Positions 1-9,862 of a stretch of DNA of 64,000 nt are shown here, in pieces (positions within the stretch are counted from its first letter, which is position 1; every line of letters begins with the position of its first letter). The translations under genes were made by a program, and so were the position numbers. Under the pieces are notes generated by a model, which was given only the letters and a program-made list of their open reading frames with translations, ran no database searches and had not been told where the DNA came from. This DNA is from a bacterium. Its GTDB lineage: Bacteria > Bacillota > Bacilli > Lactobacillales > Streptococcaceae. The stretch is taken from positions 1 through 64,000 of the forward strand of contig CAJNBS010000008.1 of assembly GCA_905221065.1 (NCBI GenBank), given 5' to 3'.

Positions 1-45
1 TACCGCCGTGAAAAGGCGGTGTCTTAACCCCTTGACCAACGGACC
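1..45 (-). tRNA. tRNA-Glu (anticodon UUC), 5' part, cut by window edge
   Basis: Read on the minus strand, the first 45 bases give the 5' acceptor strand GGTCCGT, a D-arm with the GGTCAAGGGGTTAAGA pattern, and the anticodon arm CCGCC-TTTTCAC-GGCGG with TTC as anticodon. The T-arm and 3' acceptor lie outside the window. The 5' end is taken as base 45, where the acceptor strand begins. Confidence 0.9.
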
Positions 46-107
46 AGAGTTGTTATTTTCAACTCTTACTATTATACCGACTTTTTATTTTTTGTCAATA
101 ACTTTTT

Positions 108-1463
108 TTAAATTTTTTTAATTAATTTTACAACAGCCTCAGTTCGAGCGGTATGAGGGAACATATCGACTGACTGGATATAATGAAGATCATAAACTTT
201 TACTAAGCGCACTAAGTCACGAGCCAAAGTCGAAACATTGCAAGAAATATAGACCATTTTTTCTGGCACATAGGTAAGAATTGTATCTAATAACTTATCA
301 TCCAGACCTGTACGTGGTGGGTCCACAATCAGAGCATCTGCTCGGTAGCCTTCCTTATACCAGCGAGGAATAACCTCTTCTGCTGTTCCAGCTTCGTAAT
401 GAGTATTATCAAATCCCATTCTTTTAGCATTTCGCTTGGCATCTTCAATGGCTTCTGGAATAATATCCATACCTCTGAGTGTTTTAACTTTCTTTGCGAA
501 GGCAAACCCAATCGTTCCAACTCCACAATAAGCATCAATCAAATGGTCTTCTTTAGTAACATCCAAGGCTTTTACCGCCTCGTTATAAAGAACTTCTGTT
601 TGTTCAGGATTTAGTTGATAGAAAGCTCGAGGAGATAGTGAAAATTCATAATCGAGTACACCTTCTTGAATACTCTCTTCTCCCCAGATAATCTCTGTCT
701 TTTCACCATAAATCTCACTGGTTTTAGCTGTATTTGTATTCACAGCTACTGTCACAACTTCTGGAAAATCTTTAACTAAATCTTTTACCAGTTGGGTTAA
801 ATTAAGCTGACGATTTGTAACAATAATAATCTGAACCTGTCCAGTCTTTCTTGCTCGTCGGACCATAATAGTCCTAACACCTAGAACTTTTCTCTCATCA
901 GTGATTGGAATCTGGTGATAAGTAAGCAATTCTGCTAGGCGATTAGCAATCACTTGGGTTTCCTTATCTTGTACTAGGCAGTCTTTCAACTCTACCAAAT
1001 AATGAGAGTTTTGTGCATACAAACCTGCCTTGACCTGATTTTTAAATTTTCGAGTCTGAAATTGTAACTTAGCACGATAGTACTTGGGTTCCTGCATTCC
1101 AATAGTTGGACGAATTTCATAGTTTTCATATCCTGCAGGGGCGAATTTTTTCAGTGCTTGGTGAAGTAGGTCCGTCTTGAACTCTAGCTGCTTATCATAA
1201 TGAAGGTGCATGATTTGGCAACCACCACATTCATTATAGATAGTACAAGCTGGCACAACACGGAATTTAGACTTCTTGTTGACCTTTAGTAATTTTGCTT
1301 CAACAAAGTTGCGTTTAATAGAAGTAATCTGACAATAGATATCTTCTCCTTTGAGAGCTCCAGGTACAAAGACTAATGTTTTTTGGTAAAAGCCGATTCC
1401 CTCACCATTAATTCCCATGCGCTTGATTTTTAATGGTATTTTTTGTTTCACTTTCAGATTCAT
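108..1463 (-). CDS. rlmD: 23S rRNA (uracil-C5)-methyltransferase, RlmD/TrmA family
   Basis: SAM-dependent RNA uracil-5 methyltransferase, 451 aa, cytoplasmic. An N-terminal TRAM RNA-binding domain covers about residues 1-65. A Cys cluster with CGGCQ near residue 80 fits the iron-sulfur site of the RlmD branch. The C-terminal Rossmann methyltransferase shows [10 protein letters not shown], the DPPRTGLD loop and the catalytic-Cys motif [11 protein letters not shown]. Streptococci usually carry two such paralogues, one being the dual-specificity RlmCD, so the exact target uridine is not settled here. It is divergent from recX across 37 bp. The start ATG follows AGGGG at short spacing; a second in-frame Met at residue 16 is a weaker alternative. 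Confidence 0.88.
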   Translation of the reverse strand: MNLKVKQKIPLKIKRMGINGEGIGFYQKTLVFVPGALKGEDIYCQITSIKRNFVEAKLLKVNKKSKFRVVPACTIYNECGGCQIMHLHYDKQLEFKTDLLHQALKKFAPAGYENYEIRPTIGMQEPKYYRAKLQFQTRKFKNQVKAGLYAQNSHYLVELKDCLVQDKETQVIANRLAELLTYHQIPITDERKVLGVRTIMVRRARKTGQVQIIIVTNRQLNLTQLVKDLVKDFPEVVTVAVNTNTAKTSEIYGEKTEIIWGEESIQEGVLDYEFSLSPRAFYQLNPEQTEVLYNEAVKALDVTKEDHLIDAYCGVGTIGFAFAKKVKTLRGMDIIPEAIEDAKRNAKRMGFDNTHYEAGTAEEVIPRWYKEGYRADALIVDPPRTGLDDKLLDTILTYVPEKMVYISCNVSTLARDLVRLVKVYDLHYIQSVDMFPHTARTEAVVKLIKKI

Positions 1464-1488
1464 ACCCCTATCTTATCACATTTTGAGT

Positions 1489-1494
1489 TATAAT
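1489..1494 (+). promoter_or_regulatory. -10 box directly in front of recX start codon
   Basis: A consensus TATAAT ends only 6 bases before the recX ATG, so a transcript starting about 7 bases downstream would begin at the start codon itself. No Shine-Dalgarno-like sequence lies between them. No good -35 hexamer is visible at 16-18 bp spacing, which keeps the call moderate. Confidence 0.5.
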
Positions 1495-1500
1495 AGAACT

Positions 1501-2277
1501 ATGAAAATCACAAAACTTGAAAAGAAAAAAAGACTCTATCTGATGGAGCTTGATAATGGTGACAAATGCTACATTACTGAAGATACAATTGTTCGTTTTA
1601 TGTTATCGAGAGATAAGGTGATAAGCGAAGAGGAATTGAAGGAGATTCAGGACTTTGCCCAATTTTCTTATGGTAAGAATCTAGCCCTCTATCACCTATC
1701 CTTTAAAGCTCGCACTGAAAAAGAAGTCAGAGAATATCTGAAGAAATATGATATTAATGAAAAAATAGTTTCTCAAGTCATTGCTAATCTTAAAGAAGAT
1801 AAGTGGATTAATGATGGCCAGTACGCTTATGCTATCATCAATGCCAATCAACTTTCAGGAGACAAGGGGCCTTATGTACTGACTCAGAAATTAGCACAAA
1901 GAGGAATTTCAAAATCTACTATAGAAGATATACTGAAAGAATTTGATTTTTCGGAAGTTGCTCAACGTATAGCTAATAAACTATTGAAAAAATATGAGGG
2001 AAAACTTCCTGCTCGTGCCTTGCAAGATAAGATTATCCAGAACTTGACCAACAAGGGATTCTCTTACGCTGATGCTAAAAGTGCCTTTGATCAGTTGGAT
2101 AGTAAAGTTGACCAAGAAACGACTCAGGAACTCATCTTCAAGGAACTTGATAAGCAATATGCCAAGTATGCCCGAAAATATGAAGGATACGAACTTAAAC
2201 AGCGTTTAACTCAAGTTTTAGCACGAAAGGGCTACGATTTTTCGGATATAGCAAGCGCTCTCAGAGAATATCTTTAA
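1501..2277 (+). CDS. recX: Regulatory protein RecX
   Basis: RecX binds RecA filaments and limits their growth, tuning recombination and the response to DNA damage. The 258-aa protein has the all-helical RecX repeats: [19 protein letters not shown] around residue 65, and similar modules around 110, 160 and 210, each with the family's L..KG..... pattern. The start at 1501 ([14 protein letters not shown]) matches streptococcal RecX; the open frame continues upstream, but those codons would precede the only visible -10 box. The gene is monocistronic and divergent from the methyltransferase gene. Confidence 0.9.
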   Translation: MKITKLEKKKRLYLMELDNGDKCYITEDTIVRFMLSRDKVISEEELKEIQDFAQFSYGKNLALYHLSFKARTEKEVREYLKKYDINEKIVSQVIANLKEDKWINDGQYAYAIINANQLSGDKGPYVLTQKLAQRGISKSTIEDILKEFDFSEVAQRIANKLLKKYEGKLPARALQDKIIQNLTNKGFSYADAKSAFDQLDSKVDQETTQELIFKELDKQYAKYARKYEGYELKQRLTQVLARKGYDFSDIASALREYL

Positions 2278-2318
2278 TATTTTCATGTAAAATTCACAGA
2301 TTTTAGGTAATTTTATGG

Positions 2319-2324
2319 TACAAT
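2319..2324 (+). promoter_or_regulatory. Extended -10 promoter for the DUF402 gene
   Basis: TGGTACAAT is an extended -10 element (TGn plus TACAAT) about 42 bases ahead of the DUF402 start codon. No strong -35 is visible, as is common for extended -10 promoters. Confidence 0.5.
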
Positions 2325-2365
2325 AGTAAACGATAAACTTATAAATTGTAGAAAGTTGGTTAGTT

Positions 2366-2899
2366 ATGAAGCTTCCAAAAGAAGGCGACTTTATTACAAT
2401 TCAAAGTTATAAGCATGATGGGAGTCTCCACCGAACTTGGCGGGACACCATGGTACTAAAAACAACAGAAAACGCCATTATTGGTGTCAACGATCATACA
2501 CTTGTTACCGAAAGTGATGGTCGTCGTTGGGTCACTCGAGAACCGGCTATTGTTTACTTTCACAAGAAATATTGGTTTAATATCATTGCCATGATTCGTG
2601 ATAATGGGATTTCCTACTATTGCAATATGGCTAGCCCCTACTATCTGGATGAAGAAGCACTGAAGTATATTGATTACGATTTGGATGTTAAAATTTTTAC
2701 AGATGGGGAAAAACGTCTCTTGGACGTTGAGGAATATGAGCGCCACAAACGCAAAATGAATTATTCTGATGATTTGGACTATATTTTAAAAGAACATGTC
2801 AAAATTCTTGTTGATTGGATTAACAATGGACGTGGTCCTTTCTCAGAAGCCTATGTAAACATTTGGTACAAGCGCTATGTAGAACTAAAGAATCGGTAA
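2366..2899 (+). CDS. DUF402 domain protein (FomD/YgaC-like nucleotide phosphatase)
   Basis: A 177-aa cytoplasmic protein of the DUF402 family. Family members studied elsewhere hydrolyse nucleoside tri- and diphosphates with divalent metals; this is inference for the present protein. Visible hallmarks are an N-terminal beta-rich half, the acidic metal-binding stretch with [14 protein letters not shown] near residues 100-115, and the [11 protein letters not shown] segment that follows. It follows recX with an 88-bp gap and its own promoter, and ends at a good intrinsic terminator, so it is a single-gene unit. The SD sequence is weak (GAAAG). Confidence 0.85.
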   Translation: MKLPKEGDFITIQSYKHDGSLHRTWRDTMVLKTTENAIIGVNDHTLVTESDGRRWVTREPAIVYFHKKYWFNIIAMIRDNGISYYCNMASPYYLDEEALKYIDYDLDVKIFTDGEKRLLDVEEYERHKRKMNYSDDLDYILKEHVKILVDWINNGRGPFSEAYVNIWYKRYVELKNR

Positions 2900-2906
2900 A
2901 GTTGTC

Positions 2907-2937
2907 AAACTGGGGTGAGAGCCCTGGTTTTTTATTT
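2907..2937 (+). terminator. Intrinsic terminator of the DUF402 gene
   Basis: AAACTGGGG pairs with CCCTGGTTT (two G-U pairs, 6-base loop) and is followed by a T-rich tail. Confidence 0.75.
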
Positions 2938-2940
2938 TAA

Positions 2941-3089
2941 TACTCAATGAAAATCAAAGAGCAAACTAGGAAACTAGCCGCAGGTTGCTCAAAGAACTGC
3001 TTTGAGGTTGTAGATAGAACTGACGAAGTCAGTAACCATACATACGGCAAGGCGACGTTGACGCGGTTTGAAGAGATTTTCGAAGAGTA
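2941..3089. repeat. RUP-like miniature repeat (about 149 bp)
   Basis: The ends are imperfect inverted repeats: TACTCAATGAAAATC on the left, and on the other strand TACTCTTCGAAAATC from the right. The inside has GC-rich blocks (CTAGCCGCAGG, CGGCAAGGCGACG). The organisation and end sequences fit the pneumococcal RUP family, which is thought to be mobilised by an IS630-type transposase; the family name is from memory. A shorter copy lies at 43236-43339. It sits between two convergent genes, so it probably does no harm there. Confidence 0.75.
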
Positions 3090-3114
3090 TAAAAACCCAG
3101 CTTTGCAGCTGGGG
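3088..3114 (-). terminator. Intrinsic terminator of queH
   Basis: On the minus strand CCCAGCT and AGCTGGG form a tight hairpin with a 4-base loop, followed by TTTTTATA. The T-tract abuts the right end of the RUP-like repeat. Confidence 0.75.
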
Positions 3115-3120
3115 TGATTT

Positions 3121-3888
3121 CTATATATCTAATTTAGTAACTGTGAATTTGATATGGGAATAGTCTTTTTCCACATCCTTATCCAGCAAGAAAGCTGTGG
3201 CGTCCTTCTTGACCTGAACCAAGTCAATATTCTGAGCCTGGGCTGCATAGACGCATCCACAATAACATTGACGGTAGATGTCATACTCTTCACACATCTC
3301 TACTGAACGTTTGTAGCCTTGATTTTTTTTGAAATCGCTGGGAAGATAGTGGGTGGTATAAATCTTTTGCACATCGATTCCGATGCTGTTGATGGTTTGA
3401 GAATTCTTATGAGGACTGATGGTTAAAGCCGAACCGAAGTAGTCAAAGCCTAAGTCCATAGCCACTTGAGCTGTTTTATCCAGACGGTAGTCAAAGCAAA
3501 CCTTACAACGGTCGCCACCTTCGGGCTCTTCTTCCAAACCTCGAACCAGTTTACGATATTCGTTAGGTTCATAAGGAGCTTCTAGGTATTGAACGTTATT
3601 GCCAGTTCGCTCATTGAAATCACTGACAAATTTCTTGGTAACATAGGCACGCTTATGGTATTCTGCCTTGGGATGGATATTGGAATTGGCAAAATAGATG
3701 GTCACATCTGCATACTTGGTCAAATATTCTAGTGTATAGGTACTGCAAGGGGCACAGCAAACATGCATGAGAATAGTTGGGCGCTGCTCATTTTTCTCCC
3801 ATACTTGTACCATTTTCTGCATGACACGGTCATAATTAATCTTCTGATTGGGGTTCATCTTGCTCAGAATTTCTTCTACATCGATCAT
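3121..3888 (-). CDS. queH: Epoxyqueuosine reductase QueH
   Basis: QueH reduces epoxyqueuosine to queuosine in tRNA, the last step of this anticodon modification, and replaces the unrelated QueG enzyme. The 255-aa protein shows the family's cysteines: HVCCAPCS near residue 45, CKVCFDYR near residue 130 and RQCYCGCVYA near residue 207. These are expected to bind an iron-sulfur cluster and an extra metal. No other queuosine gene is present in the window, so it may act on salvaged precursor or with genes elsewhere. It has its own AAGGAGA ribosome site and terminator. Confidence 0.9.
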   Translation of the reverse strand: MIDVEEILSKMNPNQKINYDRVMQKMVQVWEKNEQRPTILMHVCCAPCSTYTLEYLTKYADVTIYFANSNIHPKAEYHKRAYVTKKFVSDFNERTGNNVQYLEAPYEPNEYRKLVRGLEEEPEGGDRCKVCFDYRLDKTAQVAMDLGFDYFGSALTISPHKNSQTINSIGIDVQKIYTTHYLPSDFKKNQGYKRSVEMCEEYDIYRQCYCGCVYAAQAQNIDLVQVKKDATAFLLDKDVEKDYSHIKFTVTKLDI

Positions 3889-3962
3889 GTTCTTCTCCTT
3901 TTTCTAGTCTTATTTTATCATATAAGTTAGGAGAGCTCAAATCTATTTAAAATAGAAAACCA

Positions 3963-3993
3963 TAAAAGGAGGGAATACGCATCCCTCCTTTTG
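3963..3993 (-). terminator. Intrinsic terminator of groES-groEL
   Basis: AAAGGAGGGA pairs with TCCCTCCTTT around a short loop, with A/T tracts on both sides. It lies about 20 bases past the groEL stop. Confidence 0.75.
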
Positions 3994-4012
3994 TATTTTT
4001 TATAAGTTGCTT

Positions 4013-5650
<1,638 letters not shown>

Positions 5651-5935
5651 CTATTCTTCAATGATAGCCAAAATGTTCGCTTCGCCAACGATGATGTACT
5701 TTTCATCGCCATCTTTGACATCAAGACCTGCATGGGCTTCAACTAAGACACGGTCTCCAGCTTTAACACTTGGAGCAACCAAGTCACCGTTCAAGGTACG
5801 AACACCTTGTCCAGTAGCCACAACTTGAGCTGTTTTGGTTTTTTCTTGGGCTGAACCTGCGAGGACAAAACCTCCAACAGTTTGTTCTTTTTCTTCTACT
5901 TTTAAGACCACACGGTCCCCTAATGGTTTCAACAT
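5651..5935 (-). CDS. groES: Co-chaperonin GroES (Hsp10)
   Basis: The 94-aa lid of the GroEL cage. The N-terminus [18 protein letters not shown] and the mobile loop [14 protein letters not shown] (residues about 20-33) are typical, as is the beta-barrel [14 protein letters not shown]. It is the first gene of the operon, has a GGAGG ribosome site, and lies downstream of a perfect CIRCE operator. Confidence 0.97.
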   Translation of the reverse strand: MLKPLGDRVVLKVEEKEQTVGGFVLAGSAQEKTKTAQVVATGQGVRTLNGDLVAPSVKAGDRVLVEAHAGLDVKDGDEKYIIVGEANILAIIEE

Positions 5936-5965
5936 CTGATTTCCTCCATAATGAGATAGATATTA

Positions 5966-5992
5966 TTAGCACTCTTTATACCTGAGTGCTAA
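5966..5992 (-). promoter_or_regulatory. CIRCE operator (HrcA binding site) of groESL
   Basis: TTAGCACTC and GAGTGCTAA are perfect inverted repeats separated by 9 bases, the exact CIRCE consensus. The site lies between the groES promoter and the ribosome site, where the HrcA repressor encoded at 51307-52341 would block transcription until heat or misfolded protein titrates GroEL. Confidence 0.97.
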
Positions 5993-6003
5993 TTTATAGT
6001 TCT

Positions 6004-6031
6004 ATTGTATCACTTGGTCAGAAATAGTCAA
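6004..6031 (-). promoter_or_regulatory. groES-groEL promoter
   Basis: On the minus strand TTGACT, a 16-bp spacer and TACAAT form a near-consensus vegetative promoter, with CIRCE starting about 11 bases past the -10 box. Confidence 0.85.
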
Positions 6032-6054
6032 GAAAAAAGTCTGACTTTGGAAAG

Positions 6055-6083
6055 ATAAAAAAGCCTGAGATCAACTCAGACTT
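6055..6083 (-). terminator. Intrinsic terminator of ssbB
   Basis: Minus-strand AAGTCTGAG and CTCAGGCTT pair with one G-U around a 5-base loop, followed by TTTTTAT. Confidence 0.75.
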
Positions 6084-6091
6084 TTCAATGC

Positions 6092-6487
6092 TTAAAATGG
6101 CAATTCCTCCTCTTCCAAGACCAAATCTGCCAAATCTTGTCCTGCGTTATTTTCTCGCATAGCACGTTGGGCGCGACTTTCCAAGAGTTGGAATCCTGTA
6201 ACAAGAACTTCGGTCACATAGTTCATTTGACCATTTTTCTCAAAGCGACGTGTACGAAGTTCCCCATCAACGGAAATGAGACTACCTTTGGTTGCGTAGC
6301 TGGCCAAGGTTTCTGCTAGTCTGCCCCATAGGACAATGTTTACAAAATCAGCTTCACGTTCACCGTTTTGGTCTTTGTAACGACGGTTCACAGCAATAGT
6401 TGCTCGCGCTACTGACTTGTCATTGTTGGTTTTGTGCAATTCTGGTGTAGACGTCAAACGTCCAATCATGATAACTTTATTATACAT
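6092..6487 (-). CDS. ssbB: Competence-type single-stranded DNA-binding protein SsbB
   Basis: A 131-aa OB-fold protein that coats single-stranded DNA. It starts MYNKVIMIGRLTSTPELH and ends in the acidic tip EELPF that recruits partner proteins. It lacks the long Gly/Gln-rich linker of the housekeeping SSB. That length and shape match pneumococcal SsbB, which protects DNA taken up during transformation. A cin-box-like TGCGAATA lies 22 bp upstream of the start codon, supporting induction by the competence sigma factor ComX. The gene has terminators on both sides and is expressed alone. Confidence 0.92.
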   Translation of the reverse strand: MYNKVIMIGRLTSTPELHKTNNDKSVARATIAVNRRYKDQNGEREADFVNIVLWGRLAETLASYATKGSLISVDGELRTRRFEKNGQMNYVTEVLVTGFQLLESRAQRAMRENNAGQDLADLVLEEEELPF

Positions 6488-6508
6488 ATTTTCTTCCTCC
6501 TACTTATC

Positions 6509-6516
6509 TATTCGCA
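6509..6516 (-). promoter_or_regulatory. cin-box (ComX/sigma-X promoter) of ssbB
   Basis: On the minus strand TGCGAATA differs by one base from the streptococcal cin-box TACGAATA. It is preceded by a T-rich tract, as is usual for ComX promoters, and followed within 20 bp by the ribosome site AGGAGG. No ordinary -10/-35 pair is seen. Confidence 0.75.
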
Positions 6517-6523
6517 GGAAATC

Positions 6524-6548
6524 AAAAAAAGTTACAGAAATTTGTAAC
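6524..6548 (-). terminator. Intrinsic terminator of the SDR gene
   Basis: GTTACA and TGTAAC form a 6-bp stem with a 6-base loop, followed on the minus strand by seven T residues. The stem is short, but the U-tract is strong. The same T-tract forms the T-rich upstream part of the ssbB cin-box promoter. Confidence 0.65.
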
Positions 6549-6564
6549 TTTTCGAGAAAATTTT

Positions 6565-7326
6565 TTATTTTTTATGAACCATGAAACCTGTCGCCTGTTG
6601 ATTGGCCATAATGGTCATATCTGTAATCTGCACACGACGCGGTTGACTGGTCACATAAACCACTGTGTCTGCAATATCCTGAGCTTGCAAGGCTTCGATT
6701 CCCTGATAGACCGCCTCAGCTCGCTCTTTGTCTCCATGAAAACGTACGGTTGAGAAATCTGTTTCGACAATCCCTGGTTGAATGGTCGTCACCTTGATGT
6801 CTGTCGCAATGGTATCAATTCGCAGTCCATCTGAAAAAGTCTTGACAGCAGCCTTGGTGGCTGAGTAGACAGCTGCACCCGCATAAGCATAGATTCCTGC
6901 AGTTGACCCCATATTGATAATATGACCTTGATTGACTTTTACCATTGCTGGCAAGAAACAGCGAGTAACCGCCATCAAACCTTTGACATTGGTATCCAAC
7001 ATGGTCAACATATCCAACTCTTCATAGTCTTGATAGGGTGCCAAGCCAAGAGCTAGTCCAGCGTTATTGACCAATATATCAATCCGACCTATCGTTTCTA
7101 GAATATCAGAGCAGACAGTATTTACCATAGCCATATCCGTCACATCCAATGGAAAGGTCCAAACTGTTTGATTTGGATAGGTTGCTACAAACTCTGACTT
7201 GAGAGCCTCTAATCTGTCTGTCCGTCGTCCGGTTAGAACGACATTCTCACCCTGCTCCAGATAAGCACGCGCAATCGCTTCACCGATTCCTGATGTCGCC
7301 CCTGTAATCACAACATTTTTTGCCAT
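6565..7326 (-). CDS. Short-chain dehydrogenase/reductase (YdfG-like NADP-dependent)
   Basis: Cytoplasmic 253-aa classical SDR oxidoreductase. The cofactor motif GATSGIGEA is at residues 8-16, followed by TGRR, which favours NADP(H). NNAGLALG lies near residue 86, and the active site has Ser in NMGSTAGIYAYAGA plus YSATK near residue 153. The closest family is the YdfG group acting on 3-hydroxy acids or serine; the true substrate cannot be read from sequence. It lies 41 bp after ytpR, probably in one transcript with the genes upstream. Confidence 0.85.
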   Translation of the reverse strand: MAKNVVITGATSGIGEAIARAYLEQGENVVLTGRRTDRLEALKSEFVATYPNQTVWTFPLDVTDMAMVNTVCSDILETIGRIDILVNNAGLALGLAPYQDYEELDMLTMLDTNVKGLMAVTRCFLPAMVKVNQGHIINMGSTAGIYAYAGAAVYSATKAAVKTFSDGLRIDTIATDIKVTTIQPGIVETDFSTVRFHGDKERAEAVYQGIEALQAQDIADTVVYVTSQPRRVQITDMTIMANQQATGFMVHKK

Positions 7327-7367
7327 CTTATTTCCTTCTAGCTGGTCTATCAGATACTGACAATTTC

Positions 7368-7994
7368 TTAGGCAGTCCAGTGTTTGGCTGGGTCGAATGG
7401 TGTTCCGACAACTTGATCTTCTGATAATTCAAGCACCCCTCGTTTTTGCGGAGCGTTTGGCAAATGCAATTCACGAGGACTACACATCATGCCAAAACTC
7501 TTTTCACCACGAAGTTCGCCTGGGAAAATAAGATTGCCTTTTGGCATCATTGCTCCAGGAAGAGCCACAATGGTTTTCAACCCAACACGCGCATTAGGAG
7601 CCCCTGCAACAATTTGCACTGTCTTGTCACTTGCGACTGCAACTTGGCAGATGTTGAGGTGGTCACTATCTGGATGGGCTACCATCTCAACGATTTCACC
7701 AACAACAAACTTAGGTTCCTTGTCATTAACAATTTCTTCTGTAAAACCTTCCGCCTGTATTTCTTGGTTCAAACGAGCGACTTGCTCATCTGTCAAAAAG
7801 ACTTGACCGCGCTCTGCAATTTCAAACAAACTCGAAACTTCGAAAATATTCCAAGCCACTGTTTCTCCATTATCTTTGAGGAAAACACGAGCTACCTTGC
7901 CTTTGCGCTCCACATCCAACTTAGCATCTCCGCTATTTTTCACGATGACCATAAGGACATCACCAACATGTTCTTTGTTATATGTAAAAATCAT
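7368..7994 (-). CDS. ytpR: YtpR family tRNA-binding domain protein
   Basis: A 208-aa stand-alone relative of the tRNA-binding (EMAP/B3-B4-like) domain found at the N-terminus of bacterial PheRS beta. The OB-fold spans roughly residues 95-205, with FVVGEIVEMVAHPDSDHLNICQV, QIVAGAPNAR and the LRGEKSFGMMCSPREL signature. The N-terminal ~90 residues form an extra domain (DUF4479-like). Its role is not established; it may bind tRNA or tRNA-like RNAs. It follows the thioredoxin-like gene after 14 bp, so the two are probably co-transcribed. Confidence 0.87.
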   Translation of the reverse strand: MIFTYNKEHVGDVLMVIVKNSGDAKLDVERKGKVARVFLKDNGETVAWNIFEVSSLFEIAERGQVFLTDEQVARLNQEIQAEGFTEEIVNDKEPKFVVGEIVEMVAHPDSDHLNICQVAVASDKTVQIVAGAPNARVGLKTIVALPGAMMPKGNLIFPGELRGEKSFGMMCSPRELHLPNAPQKRGVLELSEDQVVGTPFDPAKHWTA

Positions 7995-8008
7995 TGTTTC
8001 CTTTTCTC

Positions 8009-8326
8009 CTATTTCAGTCCTGCTAAAAAGTCATTAATTTGTTGCTTGCTTTTACGGTCACGATTAACAAAACGGCCGATTTCCTTGTCCTTTTCTAGAA
8101 CAACAAGGCTAGGGATTCCATAAACATCCCAAAGTTTGGCCAAATCTATATACTGGTCTCGGTCCACTCGAATAAAGGTGAACTCAGGATTGGTCTCCTC
8201 AATTTCTGGCAAGGCAGGATAGATATAACGACAATCGCCACACCAGTCCGCCACAAAAAGAAAGACCTTCTTCCCATCTTTTTCTACTAAAGATGCCAAT
8301 TCTTCTAAACTTGCTGGTTGTATCAT
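8009..8326 (-). CDS. Thioredoxin-like protein
   Basis: A 105-aa thioredoxin-fold protein without signal peptide. The redox motif is WCGDC (residues about 28-32) instead of the classic WCGPC, and the cis-proline loop reads YGIPSLVV. The CGDC form, like the length, fits a subgroup of small Firmicutes thioredoxin-like proteins whose substrates are unknown. Its start overlaps the stop of the preceding DUF4651 gene by 4 bp, which implies translational coupling. Confidence 0.85.
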   Translation of the reverse strand: MIQPASLEELASLVEKDGKKVFLFVADWCGDCRYIYPALPEIEETNPEFTFIRVDRDQYIDLAKLWDVYGIPSLVVLEKDKEIGRFVNRDRKSKQQINDFLAGLK

Positions 8327-8613
8327 AAGACTTCCTCCTCATAGATCAGGTCTTCATTTTCATAGACAAAGGTATAATGACGGCCATCCTCAAAAATCAC
8401 GCCACCAACCAAGCTCTCCAGACTGCTTTCATAAACTTGAACATAGAGGGTCGCAATTTCCCCCATGTCTGAAAAATGGTCTCGCACAATCGCTGTCAAC
8501 TCTTCCTGAGTCTTCATGAGCTTGCGGTCATCTGCAACTTTTTTCGTAGCAAGGGCAAGGCTCCCAATACCAAGCAGAGCCAAGCCTGCCATCCACATTT
8601 TTTTAGCTTTCAT
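8323..8613 (-). CDS. DUF4651 small membrane-anchored protein
   Basis: A 96-aa protein with one N-terminal membrane helix (MAGLALLGIGSLALATK) and a C-terminal domain that should lie outside the membrane, ending in an acidic strand. It belongs to the streptococcal DUF4651 family; no function is known. An upstream ATG at 8622 is possible, but it overlaps the -10 box TAAAAT (8621-8626). The ATG at 8613 falls where transcription should start, suggesting a leaderless message. It heads the unit DUF4651-thioredoxin-ytpR-SDR. Confidence 0.75.
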   Translation of the reverse strand: MKAKKMWMAGLALLGIGSLALATKKVADDRKLMKTQEELTAIVRDHFSDMGEIATLYVQVYESSLESLVGGVIFEDGRHYTFVYENEDLIYEEEVL

Positions 8614-8620
8614 ACCATTC

Positions 8621-8649
8621 ATTTTAACACAAAAAAGGCTTTAGGACAA
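8621..8649 (-). promoter_or_regulatory. Promoter of the DUF4651-thioredoxin-ytpR-SDR unit
   Basis: On the minus strand TTGTCC, a 17-bp spacer and TAAAAT. The predicted start point about 7 bases after the -10 box coincides with the ATG at 8613, and no ribosome-binding site is visible before it. Confidence 0.6.
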
Positions 8650-8674
8650 ATGAGGAAGCAGCAGAAAAGCAAGT

Positions 8675-8701
8675 AAAAAACCTCTTCCTTTAAGGAAAAG
8701 G
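8675..8701 (-). terminator. Intrinsic terminator of the choline-binding protein gene
   Basis: CCTTTTCC and GGAAGAGG pair (one G-U) around a 5-base loop, followed by six T residues on the minus strand. Confidence 0.7.
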
Positions 8702-8709
8702 ACTTCTTA

Positions 8710-9783
8710 TTATTGCCAGGCACCTGAGTTGCCAACGTAGTAACCATCTGGTGTGTAGGTATTGCAAAGCATCTTACCTGATGAAGCTAGATAATACCAC
8801 TTACCATTGTTTTTGACCCAAGCATTCGCAAGCATGGCACCAGAAGAACTTACATAATACCATTCTCCCTTGTCATAAACCCAAGTGCTTGCTTTCATGG
8901 TTCCTGAAGTTGATAAATAGTACCACTTGCCTTGATCGTAAAGCCAGTCACCAGCAATCATAGCCCCTGATGATTTAAAGGCATACCAGTTGCCACCTTG
9001 ATAGAGCCAAGTTTGATTGAACATGACTCCTTTATCGTTCATAAAGTACCAAGTTCCCTTGTCCTTAACCCAATCGTTCTGCACTAATTGACCTTGTTTT
9101 TGATAGTACCAGTTTTGGTTTGATTGTAGCCAGCTTTCTGCTTTCACAATGGGATAAAGTTCTTTAAAAGATCCTCCATCATATTTATGACTGATAGATT
9201 TTAGTTTTTCAAGTTTCAACTCACTATTGTCATAGTCTGCCCAAGCATATACTTTTTGACCATTGACAGTTTCTGGTAGGGTGGCAGTGTAAGTCTTGGT
9301 TTGATAGTTCCATTTAGTATCAAGGTAAGTGTATTGATCATTTGATTCTTCAATACGATAGTAACCTCTCTTTCCACTATCATTATGAATATCATCCACA
9401 ACTTTCGTTGACCAGGTCTTGACTTCATTTCCGCTCTTGGCCTCTACCTTGATATCTCCTCTATAGCCATATGGAACATAGAAATTCAGATAACGCCCTT
9501 CTACGCCAATCATAGACTTGTCCTTTTCTTGACCTAGGAAATTGGCAGTCTGATCTTGACCATTGAGACTAATCGTCCACTCGATTTTCTCGGTTTTTGG
9601 CAAATCCAAGACTTTAATATCCACTTCATGGCCATTATTAAATCGAAGAATCTTGCCATCTTGATACTGTACTCCACACTTAACAACCCATTCTTCTTTA
9701 AGCTCAAATGCCTGCACTGAATGTGGAAAAGCCAGTAAAGCTAAACCTGCTAGAGACAAACCAAATAATGTAATTTTTTTCAT
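8710..9783 (-). CDS. Choline-binding surface protein with novel N-terminal domain
   Basis: A secreted 357-aa protein. Residues 1-25 form a signal peptide ending near SVQA-F. Residues about 26-215 form a beta-rich domain I do not recognise, with no catalytic motif that I can name. From about residue 217 there are six choline-binding repeats of about 20 aa (W..... G.WYY pattern) and a final partial repeat YTPDGYYVGNSGAW. These repeats bind phosphocholine on teichoic acid and hold the protein on the cell surface, a hallmark of the pneumoniae/mitis group. The gene stands alone with its own promoter and terminator. Confidence 0.88.
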   Translation of the reverse strand: MKKITLFGLSLAGLALLAFPHSVQAFELKEEWVVKCGVQYQDGKILRFNNGHEVDIKVLDLPKTEKIEWTISLNGQDQTANFLGQEKDKSMIGVEGRYLNFYVPYGYRGDIKVEAKSGNEVKTWSTKVVDDIHNDSGKRGYYRIEESNDQYTYLDTKWNYQTKTYTATLPETVNGQKVYAWADYDNSELKLEKLKSISHKYDGGSFKELYPIVKAESWLQSNQNWYYQKQGQLVQNDWVKDKGTWYFMNDKGVMFNQTWLYQGGNWYAFKSSGAMIAGDWLYDQGKWYYLSTSGTMKASTWVYDKGEWYYVSSSGAMLANAWVKNNGKWYYLASSGKMLCNTYTPDGYYVGNSGAWQ

Positions 9784-9814
9784 TGTAAATCCTCCTTAGG
9801 ATTTTTTTATGTTA

Positions 9815-9842
9815 ATTATATCACTATGTTTTTATTTTGCAA
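9815..9842 (-). promoter_or_regulatory. Promoter of the choline-binding protein gene
   Basis: TTGCAA, 16-bp spacer and TGATATAAT (extended -10) on the minus strand, followed by an AAGGAGG ribosome site. Confidence 0.7.
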
Positions 9843-9862
9843 CTCATATCCTAAATATGCAA

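Noticed and set aside
7446..8123. 225-codon plus-strand frame opposite ytpR
   Set aside because: Antisense shadow over ytpR and the thioredoxin gene, both strongly supported.
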